From Candidatus Kapaibacterium sp. (GTDB lineage: Bacteria; Bacteroidota; Ignavibacteria; Kapaibacteriales; UBA2268): DNA of 64,000 nt. The stretch is taken from positions 1-64,000 of the forward strand of contig CALBDO010000014.1 in the NCBI GenBank assembly GCA_937927515.1, read 5' to 3'. The translations under genes and the position numbers were made by a program. Position 1 is the first letter of the stretch; each line of letters begins with the position of its first letter. The notes under the pieces were generated by a model, which saw nothing but the letters and a program-made list of their open reading frames with translations, was not told the DNA's origin and ran no database searches. Shown one piece after another: positions 31,845-41,050 of the stretch.

Positions 31845-32578
31845 TCTTCGACACTCTCGAATACAACTTTCTGTGGATTTAGTTCATCAGATTCAATTCT
31901 GCCATCTCGCAGTCGAATAATTCTTTGGGCATTCATTGCAATTTCTCTTTCGTGTGTGACAAGGATAATTGTATTGCCTTCTTTCCAAATCTGATGAAAT
32001 AATCGCATAATATCCTCTCCACTTTTAGAGTCGAGATTGCCAGTGGGTTCGTCAGCAAGTATCAAGGAGGGGTTCGTAACTAATGCTCGAGCAATTGCAA
32101 CTTTTTGCCTTTGACCTCCAGATAATTCATTGGGCTTATGTGTCAATCTATCTTCCAGACCAACAGAAATGAGGGCTTTCTTTGCTCTTTCTATCCTCTC
32201 GGATTTGTTAATTCCAGCATATATTAACGGTAGTTCAACGTTTTTCAGTGCATTGGCTCTTGGTAAAAGGTTGAACATCTGGAATACAAAGCCAATCTCC
32301 TTGTTACGAATAGATGCTAAGTCGTTGTCATCCAGTTCACGAATATTAATCCCTTTTAAAATGTATTCACCAGTTGTAGGTGTATCTAAGCATCCTATAA
32401 TATTCATCAAAGTTGATTTTCCAGAGCCAGATGGACCCATAATTGCAACATATTCGTTTGGATATATGGTAAGATTGATATCACGCAGTGCAAAAACTTG
32501 TTCCTCTCCGACTAAATAAACCTTTGAAATGTTTTTTAATTCAATTAATGGGTTACGATTTAAATTATTAACGTTCAT
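31841..32578 (-). CDS. ABC transporter ATPase (MacB/LolD type)
   Basis: 245 residues. Walker [11 protein letters not shown]-loop FQMFNLLPR, the signature [15 protein letters not shown], Walker [12 protein letters not shown] and the switch His in VTHERE are all present. The LolD/MacB-type FQxFNLLP and GNLDSKSG stretches fit its neighbours. It energises the two FtsX permeases encoded downstream. In E. coli MacB the ATPase and permease are one chain; here they are separate. Confidence 0.95.
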   Translation of the reverse strand: MNVNNLNRNPLIELKNISKVYLVGEEQVFALRDINLTIYPNEYVAIMGPSGSGKSTLMNIIGCLDTPTTGEYILKGINIRELDDNDLASIRNKEIGFVFQMFNLLPRANALKNVELPLIYAGINKSERIERAKKALISVGLEDRLTHKPNELSGGQRQKVAIARALVTNPSLILADEPTGNLDSKSGEDIMRLFHQIWKEGNTIILVTHEREIAMNAQRIIRLRDGRIESDELNPQKVVFESVEE

Positions 32579-32582
32579 AATA

Positions 32583-33860
32583 CTACTTGTTTTTTGTGTA
32601 TTTATATTTTACCGAATCAATTCTTATTGGTGAGCCATCTTTTAATAGTTTAGTGATAGCCATAAAGCTTCCAGAGACGACCTCTTGCCCCTCTTTCAAT
32701 CCCTCGATGATTTCAATGTAACCATCATCGCTGATACCAGTACGCACCTGTACCATCTTTGCTTTCCCGTTATCATTAATGAAAACAATAGAGGGAGGGA
32801 TATTTTTCTTTGTTTGTTCTTGGTTGCTTCTCTGTATATCTGTACTAGAAACATCGGAGACCATCGAAGCTCCGTCGGTTCTAACTGTAACAGCTTGTAA
32901 TGGAACAGCAAGTACATTCTCTTTTTTAGATGTTTGAATTTCGGCATTGCAACTCATTCCTGGCCGTAGTCTACTGTCGGGTTTAAGAAATCGAATTTTA
33001 ACTTTGAAGTTTGTTACTTCGTCCTGCGTGCCAAGTCGACTGACCAATGCACTATGACCTGTTTCGACAACAATGCCTTTGAATATTTCATTCGGCAAAG
33101 CATCAACTTCTATGTTGGCCGAGTCCCCAACTTTTACGTTTACAATGTCGTTTTCGTCCACTTCCACAATTGCATTCATTACGGTTAGGTCTGCTATTTG
33201 CATAATTTCTGTTCCTGCCATCTGTGCTGTGCCAACAACTTTTTCTCCTTTCTCAACCGAAAGAGAAGTGACAATTCCATTAATTGGTGAGGTGATTGTA
33301 GTCCTTTCGAAACTTTTCTGCGTTTGTTTATAAGCAGCTAGAGCTTGCTGAAAATTGGATAGACTAGCATTATACGCAGCGACTGCACGCTCGTAGTTTG
33401 CTTTTGCCAATTCAAATTCTTGCTTAGAGGCAAATTCCTTTTGGTAAAGTTCCATTACTCTTTGTAACTCGCTTTGGGCTCGAACTTTTTCTGCAAGAGC
33501 ACTTTCAATTTGCATTTTTGCAGCCTCCGCTGCTGCCTTGAATTGTTCTAACTGAGTTTCAAAAATATCCGGTTTGATTCGTACCAAAAGTTGTCCAACT
33601 CGTACAGTATCTCCCTCTCGAACGCCGAGATATATTATCTCGCCACTTGTTTCCGATGATATTTTAACTTTCGTCTCAGGCTCGATTTTACCGACTGCCG
33701 ATACTGTTTGGATTATAGTTCTTCTTTCTACTTTCGTGGTGGTAACTTTAACCACTTCATTTTTATTCGTTGAAACAATACTCAAAATCGCAATTGCAAT
33801 AAGAATTATGACAACAGCTCCCAGTACAATTCTTCTTTTTTTAGTTTTTCTTTTCACCAT
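32583..33860 (-). CDS. Periplasmic adaptor (membrane fusion) protein, MacA/HlyD type
   Basis: 425 residues: a basic N-terminus and a membrane anchor (about residues 9-27), a first half-lipoyl segment ([31 protein letters not shown]), an Ala/Gln-rich helical hairpin (about 95-170), a second half-lipoyl ([22 protein letters not shown]), then beta-barrel and membrane-proximal domains. It would link the ABC permeases to the TolC-like outer-membrane channel encoded upstream. It sits 4 bp before the ATPase gene. Confidence 0.93.
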   Translation of the reverse strand: MVKRKTKKRRIVLGAVVIILIAIAILSIVSTNKNEVVKVTTTKVERRTIIQTVSAVGKIEPETKVKISSETSGEIIYLGVREGDTVRVGQLLVRIKPDIFETQLEQFKAAAEAAKMQIESALAEKVRAQSELQRVMELYQKEFASKQEFELAKANYERAVAAYNASLSNFQQALAAYKQTQKSFERTTITSPINGIVTSLSVEKGEKVVGTAQMAGTEIMQIADLTVMNAIVEVDENDIVNVKVGDSANIEVDALPNEIFKGIVVETGHSALVSRLGTQDEVTNFKVKIRFLKPDSRLRPGMSCNAEIQTSKKENVLAVPLQAVTVRTDGASMVSDVSSTDIQRSNQEQTKKNIPPSIVFINDNGKAKMVQVRTGISDDGYIEIIEGLKEGQEVVSGSFMAITKLLKDGSPIRIDSVKYKYTKNK

Positions 33861-33869
33861 AATTTTCCC

Positions 33870-34592
33870 TTATTTTATTAGTAAATCTCCTTTATCCGTA
33901 GTTTCTTCCAAGTCCTCGTACATATACACCGCAGTTCCTGCAATTATATCCTGAATGTTTTGCCTATTACGCCCAAGTATTAAGAAGAAACCAAGATAGA
34001 GTGTAGAGACCAAGATAGAATTCAAAAGACTCAAGAAGCTTGATTGAAGGACCAACCAAAGCAGGGTTATTATTCCGCTTGAATTTTTAACAAGATATCT
34101 TATCCAAAGAGATTTTTTCGAGGCTTTTTCGCCACGGAGGCTGCCAATCCTTAGTCCAAGGATATACTTCCCAAAAGAAACTCCAGCAATCGCCTCGGAT
34201 AGAAAATAAATAAGGTTTAAAGCCACTGGAAATGCCAAATTAGTTGCGTTAGACCTAAAAAATTCTTCTTGAAATTCTTTTATTGCTTGTCTGTCGCCAG
34301 CGATTTCCTTAATCTCCTGTAACATATTAGAATAGGCGTCGAAGAAGCCAACAGAATTATAAAAGAGCAGGATTATGACAATTAAAATCACCATATCGAT
34401 TAAGGAAGCAAAAAAACGTTTACTAAAACTAACTCTTAGCTCAAGTGATTGTTCCTTTTTGAATTCATTTTGGATGTTTGCGAGTTTGTTTTGTTCCTCG
34501 ATAGGTAATTTGGAAAAACATCGTTTGCAAATTGTTGGTGTTGCAAAGAAGTAAATTGATGGATATTCATTTTGGCATTTTTCGCACAACAT
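33870..34592 (-). CDS. RDD-family membrane protein with N-terminal zinc ribbon
   Basis: 240 residues. The first 25 residues hold CxxC pairs (CEKC...CKRC) likely to bind zinc. An RDD domain follows, with FSKRFFASLIDMVILIVIILL, a second helix with the typical GVSFGKYILGLRIG, and further hydrophobic segments, 4-5 helices in all. RDD proteins have been linked to ion exchange in some bacteria, but their role is mostly unknown. It lies between the TolC-like and MacA-like genes, with short gaps of 9 and 14 bp, so it is part of the exporter operon. Confidence 0.75.
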   Translation of the reverse strand: MLCEKCQNEYPSIYFFATPTICKRCFSKLPIEEQNKLANIQNEFKKEQSLELRVSFSKRFFASLIDMVILIVIILLFYNSVGFFDAYSNMLQEIKEIAGDRQAIKEFQEEFFRSNATNLAFPVALNLIYFLSEAIAGVSFGKYILGLRIGSLRGEKASKKSLWIRYLVKNSSGIITLLWLVLQSSFLSLLNSILVSTLYLGFFLILGRNRQNIQDIIAGTAVYMYEDLEETTDKGDLLIK

Positions 34593-34606
34593 ATTTTACC
34601 TTGAAT

Positions 34607-35968
34607 TTATCGACTTGTGAATTTTCCTGTATAAAACAAAACTTCTTTCTGCGCTATGTAATAATTATACACTGAGTTGATATAGTTTATTTTAGAGTTC
34701 AGAAGGAGATTGTTTGCATAAATGTACTCTACGATAGCGGTTGCACCAACACGATATCTTTCCGAGACGCTCTCGAAGTTTTTCTCGGCAGATTCAAGCG
34801 ATTTTTTTGCAGCAAGAAATTGCTTCTCCGCAGCATCGAGGTTGTTCAACGCTTGGATTATCTGATTTCTAATGTTTTGTTCAAGTTGCAATTTCTGCAT
34901 TTCAAGTTGAACAAGTTGTGCTTTTGCTAATTCAATTTGATAGTTTGATTTAAAGTTTTCAAATATTGGAATTCGAAGTGCCAATCCTACAAAAGAACGA
35001 CCTAATTCGGAAAAGTTTCTAAACTCGTTGTTAGCCCAACTCCAACCACCATAGGCAGAAAGTGTTGGGAAGTATCCAGCGCGAGCAATAGTGATATTTG
35101 CTCGACTGGATTGAATTTGTTGTTCCATGGCAACATAGTCGTATCGATTTGAATAAGCAGTTTTAATTAAAACTTCTGGATTGCCAAACTCTTGCTTAAA
35201 TTTTTGTATTTCTTCTAAGGTTAAATCAGTACCTATATCGGCTTCCTCCACATCAAAATCTAAATCACGATTTAGTCCCATTGCTACAACAAGTGCAATT
35301 TTTGAATTTTTTAAATCGTTTTCTGCCTGAATTACGTATATTTCTTTGTTTGCCAATTCTGCTTCTTGTGCTAAGACATTTGAATAAGGTATGCTACCAG
35401 CTTGATATTTAGCATTGGTGCGTTCCAACTCCTTCCTCGCCAGTTCTAAATCTTGTTTTCTTGATTCAAGCAATTTCTTTGCTCTAAGAATATTCACGTA
35501 GGAACGGTAGATGTTTATCTCAACTTCTTGCAGTACCTGTGAATATTTTGAATATATGGAGTTTAGATTTTCTTTTACAGAGCTATACTGAGCCTCACGT
35601 GCAAAACCATCAAAAATATTATAACTTAAAGACAAGCTCATATTGTATGAATTTGGTTCTATCCTCCCTACGACGATTGTTTGACCACCGATGTTGATTT
35701 TCTGCCCACTCTCAACGTTAAGTTGTCTCGTATATCCAACATTAAAATTTGCAGTTGGCAAGTAATTCCCAAAAGCAGAAGTAATCTCGGCTCCAGCAAG
35801 CGAGAGCTGAGATTCTGCAATTTTTACTTGAGGATTGTTCTCCTTTGCCAATTTTAAACATTCCTTCAGAGTGTATAGTTTGGTAATTCCTTTGTCTTGG
35901 GAAAAAACATTCAAGCAAATAAGCAAGCCAAGCAATTGAAAAATAATAAGAAACCGAAATTCTTTCAT
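34607..35968 (-). CDS. TolC-family outer-membrane efflux protein
   Basis: 453 residues: a signal peptide (ending CLNVFSQ), then two repeated halves rich in long Ala/Gln/Glu helices, beginning YTLKECLKLAKENNPQVKIAESQL and GVNLI-type strands around 75-120 (YNMSLSLSYNIFDG). It would form the trimeric outer-membrane tunnel for the ABC exporter. First gene of the operon: tolC-like, RDD, macA-like, ATPase, permease, permease. The start was set at ATG 35968; the TTG two codons upstream is less likely. Confidence 0.93.
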   Translation of the reverse strand: MKEFRFLIIFQLLGLLICLNVFSQDKGITKLYTLKECLKLAKENNPQVKIAESQLSLAGAEITSAFGNYLPTANFNVGYTRQLNVESGQKINIGGQTIVVGRIEPNSYNMSLSLSYNIFDGFAREAQYSSVKENLNSIYSKYSQVLQEVEINIYRSYVNILRAKKLLESRKQDLELARKELERTNAKYQAGSIPYSNVLAQEAELANKEIYVIQAENDLKNSKIALVVAMGLNRDLDFDVEEADIGTDLTLEEIQKFKQEFGNPEVLIKTAYSNRYDYVAMEQQIQSSRANITIARAGYFPTLSAYGGWSWANNEFRNFSELGRSFVGLALRIPIFENFKSNYQIELAKAQLVQLEMQKLQLEQNIRNQIIQALNNLDAAEKQFLAAKKSLESAEKNFESVSERYRVGATAIVEYIYANNLLLNSKINYINSVYNYYIAQKEVLFYTGKFTSR

Positions 35969-36051
35969 TTTCAAACCAATAATTAAAACAAAAATACGCA
36001 GAAATGCATTAAATGTTTCAGAATATTAGGAAAACAAATTAGTAGAATTTT

Positions 36052-36699
36052 TCAAGAAAAAGAGGAGCGTGATAGGTCCAATGGTTTATTTATGAAACCA
36101 GAACCCCGCCTCCTTTTTATTATTTGATATACTATAAATCCAATTGAACCAAAGATGATGAGAGTCATTAAAAATTTCGAGGAGTCGAAAGTAGGTGGAT
36201 AATAAGTTATAGTTCCATCTTCGTTCACAACTTTAACTGGTTGGGTATAATAAAAAGCTGGATGGAAAGGCAAGTACCAAAGCCAAGAGGTTTGCCCCAT
36301 TAGGTAGCCCATCATCAAGCCACTTGCAAAGTTTCCGTAGTCGTACACTCGTACATTAGATGGTAAATTTGGAAGTTCACGAGGGGTGAGAACTCTTCGT
36401 GGAGCTCCATATTTACTTTGAATATTAGATTTATTAAGGAAAGAAGTTGCAGAGCCACCGAAGCTTCTTGTCTGCGGAGTACGATATGTTCCCATTGGTG
36501 TTGGGTAACGTGGTTGAGTGCTTGGTGTTTGGTATGTTCGTGTACCACCGAAGGATTTGGTTCCTCCGAAACTTCGGACGCTGCTCCGCGTTCCACCAAA
36601 ACTACCTTTTCCCCCTTTGCTCGATATAGCCTCGAATGGAAAATTAAGTATAATCAATAAAAAAGATAGAAAAGCAACTACAAATTTATTTATTCTCAT
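36052..36699 (-). CDS. Gly/Ser/Arg/Thr-rich exported membrane protein of unknown function
   Basis: 215 residues. The signal peptide is followed by a low-complexity stretch (about residues 28-95) with repeated SFGGT / RSFGG / YRTPQT units. Next come a conserved-looking patch with Trp-Leu-Trp-Tyr and one strong transmembrane helix (about 173-193) before a basic tail, KRRRGSG. The layout resembles small proteins with a disordered exported segment and a C-terminal anchor. I do not recognise the family. It shares one base with the stop of the upstream gene (TAATG), so the two are probably translated together. Confidence 0.6.
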   Translation of the reverse strand: MRINKFVVAFLSFLLIILNFPFEAISSKGGKGSFGGTRSSVRSFGGTKSFGGTRTYQTPSTQPRYPTPMGTYRTPQTRSFGGSATSFLNKSNIQSKYGAPRRVLTPRELPNLPSNVRVYDYGNFASGLMMGYLMGQTSWLWYLPFHPAFYYTQPVKVVNEDGTITYYPPTFDSSKFLMTLIIFGSIGFIVYQIIKRRRGSGFINKPLDLSRSSFS

Positions 36700-37169
36700 T
36701 AGAAAATCTCCTCTGTTTTAATAATACCACCCTCATATCTAAACGTAAATGTTGCTTTAAAAATTGCACCTTCGACAAATTTTTTTGAAGCAGAGAATAT
36801 CGAGGCTTTCGACTTCTTTGGAGCTTTGATATGCACAAAAAGATTGACCAAACCATCCACTATTTCATTATCGAAATAAACTGTTGTACTATCAATTTCT
36901 CCATCGCTAATGATTGTTAGTAGATGTAATTGTTTTGCTTCTTCTTCTGTAAAGCTGGGTTCCCTGTATTGAACGTTATCGAGATAATCTGTGAATGGGT
37001 TTTTTATGTACTCTTTACCATCTGTTCCATTATAAGAGATGACCGCATCGAAGGTACCATCCTCGCTTAGGTTCAAAAAGATTTCGCTCAAGCCACCGAG
37101 TTGTTGGCCATTATAGTAAACTGCAGTTAATTCAATTGTTCCATTACTTTCTATTGATAACTCTGCCAT
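36699..37169 (-). CDS. Small acidic soluble protein, unknown function
   Basis: 156 residues, with no signal peptide or membrane helix. Mostly predicted beta-strand with Asp/Glu/Asn-rich loops; two related stretches, IELTAVYYNGQQLGGL and IDSTTVYFDNEIVDGL, suggest an internal duplication. It has no recognised family. It is coupled to the exported membrane protein gene downstream, which suggests the two act together, perhaps as a cytosolic partner of its tail. Confidence 0.6.
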   Translation of the reverse strand: MAELSIESNGTIELTAVYYNGQQLGGLSEIFLNLSEDGTFDAVISYNGTDGKEYIKNPFTDYLDNVQYREPSFTEEEAKQLHLLTIISDGEIDSTTVYFDNEIVDGLVNLFVHIKAPKKSKASIFSASKKFVEGAIFKATFTFRYEGGIIKTEEIF

Positions 37170-37321
37170 AATATTGTTAAATTAATACACTTTCGAATTT
37201 ATGAAAAATTTAGCATATATAACCTTTATCGTAAAATTAAAACTAACACAAAACCATATTGTAACTTATTGAAAGTCAGTGAATGTAGGGCTGGATAAAA
37301 ATAGAGACATTAAAATTGTAC

Positions 37322-37374
37322 TATCTTTCACAACTATTTCTTTTAGCTTCAAAACTAAAATACCATGAAAGATA
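37322..37374. repeat. Nested inverted repeat
   Basis: TATCTTTCA (37322-37330) and TGAAAGATA (37366-37374) are perfect 9-bp arms. Inside them TTTTAG (37341-37346) and CTAAAA (37355-37360) form a second stem. Could fold as a two-tier hairpin RNA; no T-run follows. Confidence 0.5.
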
Positions 37375-37381
37375 AATGCAA

Positions 37382-37476
37382 GGGATGTATATTTAAGTTT
37401 AATTCCGAGGGATAATGATAAAGGGTGAGTAGGTTCATCAAGTAAAATGCTCCATGGCTTATAAAATATACATCCC
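37382..37476. repeat. 13-bp perfect inverted repeat
   Basis: GGGATGTATATTT (37382-37394) and AAATATACATCCC (37464-37476) are exact reverse complements separated by 69 nt. Arms of this length are unlikely by chance. It could be the ends of a small miniature element or the closing stem of a structured RNA. Confidence 0.6.
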
Positions 37477-37830
37477 AGAATGTTTTGGACCTATCCATCT
37501 CTGTCCTTAATATTTTTAAAAATCAATATTTCGATTGTAATTAGTACCACTGGTATCCAAATTTTCCTAGTAAACCACGCCTAAAAGTTATCATATGTGG
37601 CAGATATTCCTGAGATAATTAGAAATATATCCAAATTTCCCATTCTATGCATGCTGTTGTTCACTTTACCTGATTTTGAGTTATTTGAAATAGCGACGTC
37701 ATTAGATTTTTCGACGTTGATTCCTTTTTATCCACTGGCATATTAATACTGAAAATGTTATAAATTAGTACGCTTGTACCCAAAAATGATATAATTATGA
37801 ATAAAACTCTGATGAATACTACATCTACGT

Positions 37831-37950
37831 CTATTTATTCCGCTTGTCCACTGCAAAACCCCGGCTTTTATTTTAACCTACTTTTTCGAATAAGTTTTCT
37901 TTTCCTTTTATTTGATTTATTTCAAAAGAATTACGTTTCCGAATAAATAG
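37831..37950. repeat. 10-bp inverted repeat
   Basis: CTATTTATTC (37831-37840) and GAATAAATAG (37941-37950) are exact reverse complements 100 nt apart. Low complexity weakens the significance. Confidence 0.35.
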
Positions 37951-38234
37951 GTTTTACAATTGAAATTGTAACACTTTCCACATATGTAATTGTTATTTTG
38001 TGGATTTTTGCTAATTTTGTTTTTTTTTACTGTATGTCTTCTTTAAATTTTAGAATTTTAATAAGCAACAAAAACTATTTTCATTCGAGGTTACGTTTAC
38101 CAAAGACGCGAGCCTTGAAAATTATACTTTTCAAACATTACATCACAGACGCCCCGATATAATAACTTTGCCTCCTTAAACTCTTTCAATAATCATAATT
38201 TTTATTAAATTGTTTAACTATTTAGGTGTTTGAA

Positions 38235-39155
38235 ATGAAAAAAGACTTTTTAGAAGTAACTGATTTTACAACCGAAGAGATTTTATTTGCTTTTGATTTG
38301 GCAAAAAAAATGAAAGCTAAGCCATCTGATTACTACGAAGCTTTGAAGTACAAAACCCTTGCGTTGATTTTTGAAAAACCATCTCTTAGAACGCGGACCA
38401 CATTCGATGTTGGTATTCAACAGCTCGGTGGATTTTCGATTTATCTATCACCAGCAGAAATCAACCTTGGCAAGCGGGAATCTGTGTACGACGTTGCTAA
38501 AAATCTTGAGCGCATGGTAGACGCAATTATGGTAAGAACATTTGGGCATAATATCGTAGAAGATATGGCTAAGTTTGCTAAAATTCCAATCATAAATGGA
38601 CTGACAGATTATGCCCATCCTTGCCAGGCTATGGCGGATTTCTTTACAATTCAAGAAGTTAAGGGGACAATCAAAGGTTTGAAAATTGTTTATGTAGGCG
38701 ATGGTAATAATGTTGCTCATTCATTAATGGCTGCTGCATCCCGACTTGGTGCATACATTGTTGTAGCAACACCACAGGGCTTCGAACCTAACTTAAATGC
38801 TTATAGAAATGCAGTAGATGCCGCAAAGGAGACTGGAGCAAAAATCGAGGTGCTCAACGACCCTGTCGAAGCTGTACATAATGCCGATGTCGTTTACACA
38901 GATGTTTGGGCTTCTATGGGGCAAGAAGCCGAAGCCGATAAACGTAAGAAAATCTTCCAACCATATCAAGTGAACTCGAAATTGTTTTCATTTGCCAAAC
39001 CCGATGCAATTTTTATGCATTGCTTGCCAGCCCACCGTGGGGAGGAGGTTACAGACGATGTCATTGATTCCCCGAATTCCGTGGTTTTCCAAGAAGCCGA
39101 AAATCGGTTGCACGTACAAAAAGCAATTCTTTATATGTTAATGAAAAAAGATTAG
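38235..39155 (+). CDS. argF: Ornithine carbamoyltransferase
   Basis: 306 residues. It catalyses carbamoyl phosphate + ornithine to citrulline + Pi, or the reverse. The carbamoyl-phosphate loop is SLRTRTTFD and the second site is HPCQAMADF. The ornithine-specific HCLPAHRGEEV is intact, which separates it from aspartate transcarbamoylases. The start was set at ATG 38235, with AGGTG about 8 bases before; the GTG three codons earlier is less likely. It is first in a six-gene operon with carbamate kinase directly after it (1 bp gap), an arrangement usually seen for the catabolic direction, in which citrulline phosphorolysis yields ATP through carbamate kinase. Confidence 0.93.
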   Translation: MKKDFLEVTDFTTEEILFAFDLAKKMKAKPSDYYEALKYKTLALIFEKPSLRTRTTFDVGIQQLGGFSIYLSPAEINLGKRESVYDVAKNLERMVDAIMVRTFGHNIVEDMAKFAKIPIINGLTDYAHPCQAMADFFTIQEVKGTIKGLKIVYVGDGNNVAHSLMAAASRLGAYIVVATPQGFEPNLNAYRNAVDAAKETGAKIEVLNDPVEAVHNADVVYTDVWASMGQEAEADKRKKIFQPYQVNSKLFSFAKPDAIFMHCLPAHRGEEVTDDVIDSPNSVVFQEAENRLHVQKAILYMLMKKD

Positions 39156-39156
39156 T

Positions 39157-40104
39157 ATGAACACAAATTCTAAAACAGCTTTGATAGCTATTGGCGGCAA
39201 CTCTCTTATTAAGACTGGGCAGCGAGGTACGCTTGATGAACAATTTAAAAATGCTCTTGATACCGCCAGAAATATTGTTAAAATGGTTAGGGATGGTTGG
39301 AGAGTTATCGTCACTCATGGTAATGGTCCGCAAGTTGGTGCTGCTTTGATTCGTTCCGAAAGAGCATCCAGCGAGGTCTACACTCATACTTTAGACATGT
39401 GTGTTGCTACTACTCAAAGTGAAATAGGGTTCCTTCTGCAAAAGGCCTTTTATCAAGAGTTGAAAAATTTGAAGATAGATGCACCGGTTACTGTCGTTCC
39501 TACGATGGTAATTGTCGACCCCAACGACCCAGCTTTTAACAATCCTACAAAACCCATCGGTCCTTTTTACGATAAGAAAACAGCCGAAGAGCGTAAGAGA
39601 AAGCTGGGTTGGAATGTGGTAGAAGATGCAAATCGCGGTTGGAGACGAGTTGTTCCATCTCCTGAACCCTTGGACATTGTTGAGTTCGATGTAATAAAAA
39701 CTCTTCTCGAAAATGGTGTAATTACTATTGCTCTGGGGGGCGGTGGCATTCCGGTTTTTATTCAAGATAATGTTGTAATTGGCTGCGAGGCGGTAATCGA
39801 TAAAGATAGGTCTTCTGCATTGCTTGCAACAAAATTAAATGTTGATTTGTTCATTATTAGCACTGCCACAGATTACGTCTATCTAAATTTCAAAAGCACT
39901 AATAGAACACCACTTCGTACATTACATATATCTGATGCCGAGAAATACTTGTATGATGGTCATTTTCCAGCAGGGAGTATGGGACCCAAAATCGAATCAG
40001 CGATTAGTTATCTTCGTAATGGAGGCAAGAAAGTAATAATTACTTCTTACGAGTACATTGAAGAAGCTTTAAACGGTATGGCTGGGACGCAAATTATTCC
40101 ATAA
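39157..40104 (+). CDS. arcC: Carbamate kinase
   Basis: 315 residues of the amino-acid-kinase fold: IAIGGNSLIKTGQRGT, VTHGNGPQVGAAL, the long SEIGFLLQKAF helix, GGGGIPVF, and the ATP-site VDLFIISTATDYVYLNF. It converts carbamoyl phosphate + ADP to ATP, CO2 and NH3, or works in reverse to make carbamoyl phosphate. Directly behind argF, it would give ATP from citrulline breakdown. No arginine deiminase gene lies in the window. Confidence 0.95.
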   Translation: MNTNSKTALIAIGGNSLIKTGQRGTLDEQFKNALDTARNIVKMVRDGWRVIVTHGNGPQVGAALIRSERASSEVYTHTLDMCVATTQSEIGFLLQKAFYQELKNLKIDAPVTVVPTMVIVDPNDPAFNNPTKPIGPFYDKKTAEERKRKLGWNVVEDANRGWRRVVPSPEPLDIVEFDVIKTLLENGVITIALGGGGIPVFIQDNVVIGCEAVIDKDRSSALLATKLNVDLFIISTATDYVYLNFKSTNRTPLRTLHISDAEKYLYDGHFPAGSMGPKIESAISYLRNGGKKVIITSYEYIEEALNGMAGTQIIP

Positions 40105-40119
40105 ATACATAGGACAGTT

Positions 40120-41037
40120 ATGAAAATTGAACATGTAATTCAATCGCAGCAGTTCACTGTTCCATTAATATGGGAACTGTTTAAAAGGACAAAGTTGATG
40201 GAAAAAATTGTGCGCAAGGGAGGCACTCGGGACTATGAACGATACATTATGGCAACATTATTCTATGCGCCCTCGACAAGAACGAGGTTTTCATTCGAAT
40301 CTGCAATGTATAGGCTTGGGGGCAAAGTCCTTTCGACTGAACAAGCAAGGGAATTTTCTTCCGAAATAAAAGGAGAAAGGTTGGAAGATACCATACGAAT
40401 CATTGGTAATTATTGCGACTTGATTGTTTTAAGGCACCACGAAGAGGGGGGTGCTGCTCGAGCTGCTGCGGTCTCCAAAGTTCCTATCATAAATGCCGGG
40501 GATGGTTCTGGCGGACAACATCCGACACAAGCTTTGTTGGATTTATACACTATTTACAATGAACTTGGAACTCTCGATGGCTTGAAAGTTGCTCTTGTTG
40601 GTGCTCTCGATATGGGACGCACTGCACGTTCTCTTGCATATCTGCTAAGTAAATTCGAAAGAATTAAGCTCTATTTCATTGCACCAAGTGAACTGCAAAT
40701 TAAGAAGGACATACTTGAACACTTGGATGAAAAAGGTGTTCCCTACGAATTGCTCGAGTCTGTCGATAAAATTATTGGCGATGTAGATGTTATCTATCAG
40801 ACAAGGATAGACAAAGAAAGACTTCACAACAAAAACATTGATTTAAGTACGTACAACATTACTCCAAATGTATTGCGAAAAATGAAGGAAAATGCAATCA
40901 TTATGCATCCATTGCCTCGCTCTGTGGAAATTTCTCGCGAAGTTGATACAGACATCAGAGCTGCTTACTTTCGTCAAGCAGAAAATGGCTTATATGTTCG
41001 TATGGCTTTGATTACCTTGTTACTGGATAATGAATAA
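40120..41037 (+). CDS. pyrB: Aspartate carbamoyltransferase-like enzyme
   Basis: 305 residues. The family motifs STRTRFSFE, the Lys of [38 protein letters not shown] and HPLPR are all present, so the carbamoyl-phosphate site is complete. Two positions near the amino-acid site differ from canonical PyrB: the usual R-V-Q-K-E-R is TRIDKER here (Gln231 of the E. coli enzyme replaced by Asp), and HPLPRVDE is HPLPRSVE. It may be the pyrimidine enzyme using carbamoyl phosphate made nearby, or a transcarbamoylase with another acceptor. AGGA lies 7 bases upstream of the start. It is the third gene of the operon; no pyrI or pyrC is adjacent. Confidence 0.8.
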   Translation: MKIEHVIQSQQFTVPLIWELFKRTKLMEKIVRKGGTRDYERYIMATLFYAPSTRTRFSFESAMYRLGGKVLSTEQAREFSSEIKGERLEDTIRIIGNYCDLIVLRHHEEGGAARAAAVSKVPIINAGDGSGGQHPTQALLDLYTIYNELGTLDGLKVALVGALDMGRTARSLAYLLSKFERIKLYFIAPSELQIKKDILEHLDEKGVPYELLESVDKIIGDVDVIYQTRIDKERLHNKNIDLSTYNITPNVLRKMKENAIIMHPLPRSVEISREVDTDIRAAYFRQAENGLYVRMALITLLLDNE

Positions 41038-41050
41038 ATTGAGGTGTTTT

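Larger units (their letters stand above)
37170..38234. other. 1.07-kb non-coding region
   Basis: No frame on either strand longer than a few dozen codons, no tRNA-like cloverleaf, and strongly AT-rich. It carries three separate inverted repeats, listed individually, and a weak direct repeat, TATCCAAATTTTCC at 37554 and TATCCAAATTTCCC at 37628. The right end must hold the promoter of the carbamoyl-phosphate operon. A TATAAT at 38158-38163 lies 70 bp before the argF start, without a convincing -35 box. Confidence 0.7.

Noticed and set aside
38163..38170. TAACTTTG, matching the Bacteroidota -7 element TAnnTTTG, upstream of argF
   Set aside because: No matching -33 TTTG or TTG at the right spacing; one such match is expected by chance in AT-rich DNA.
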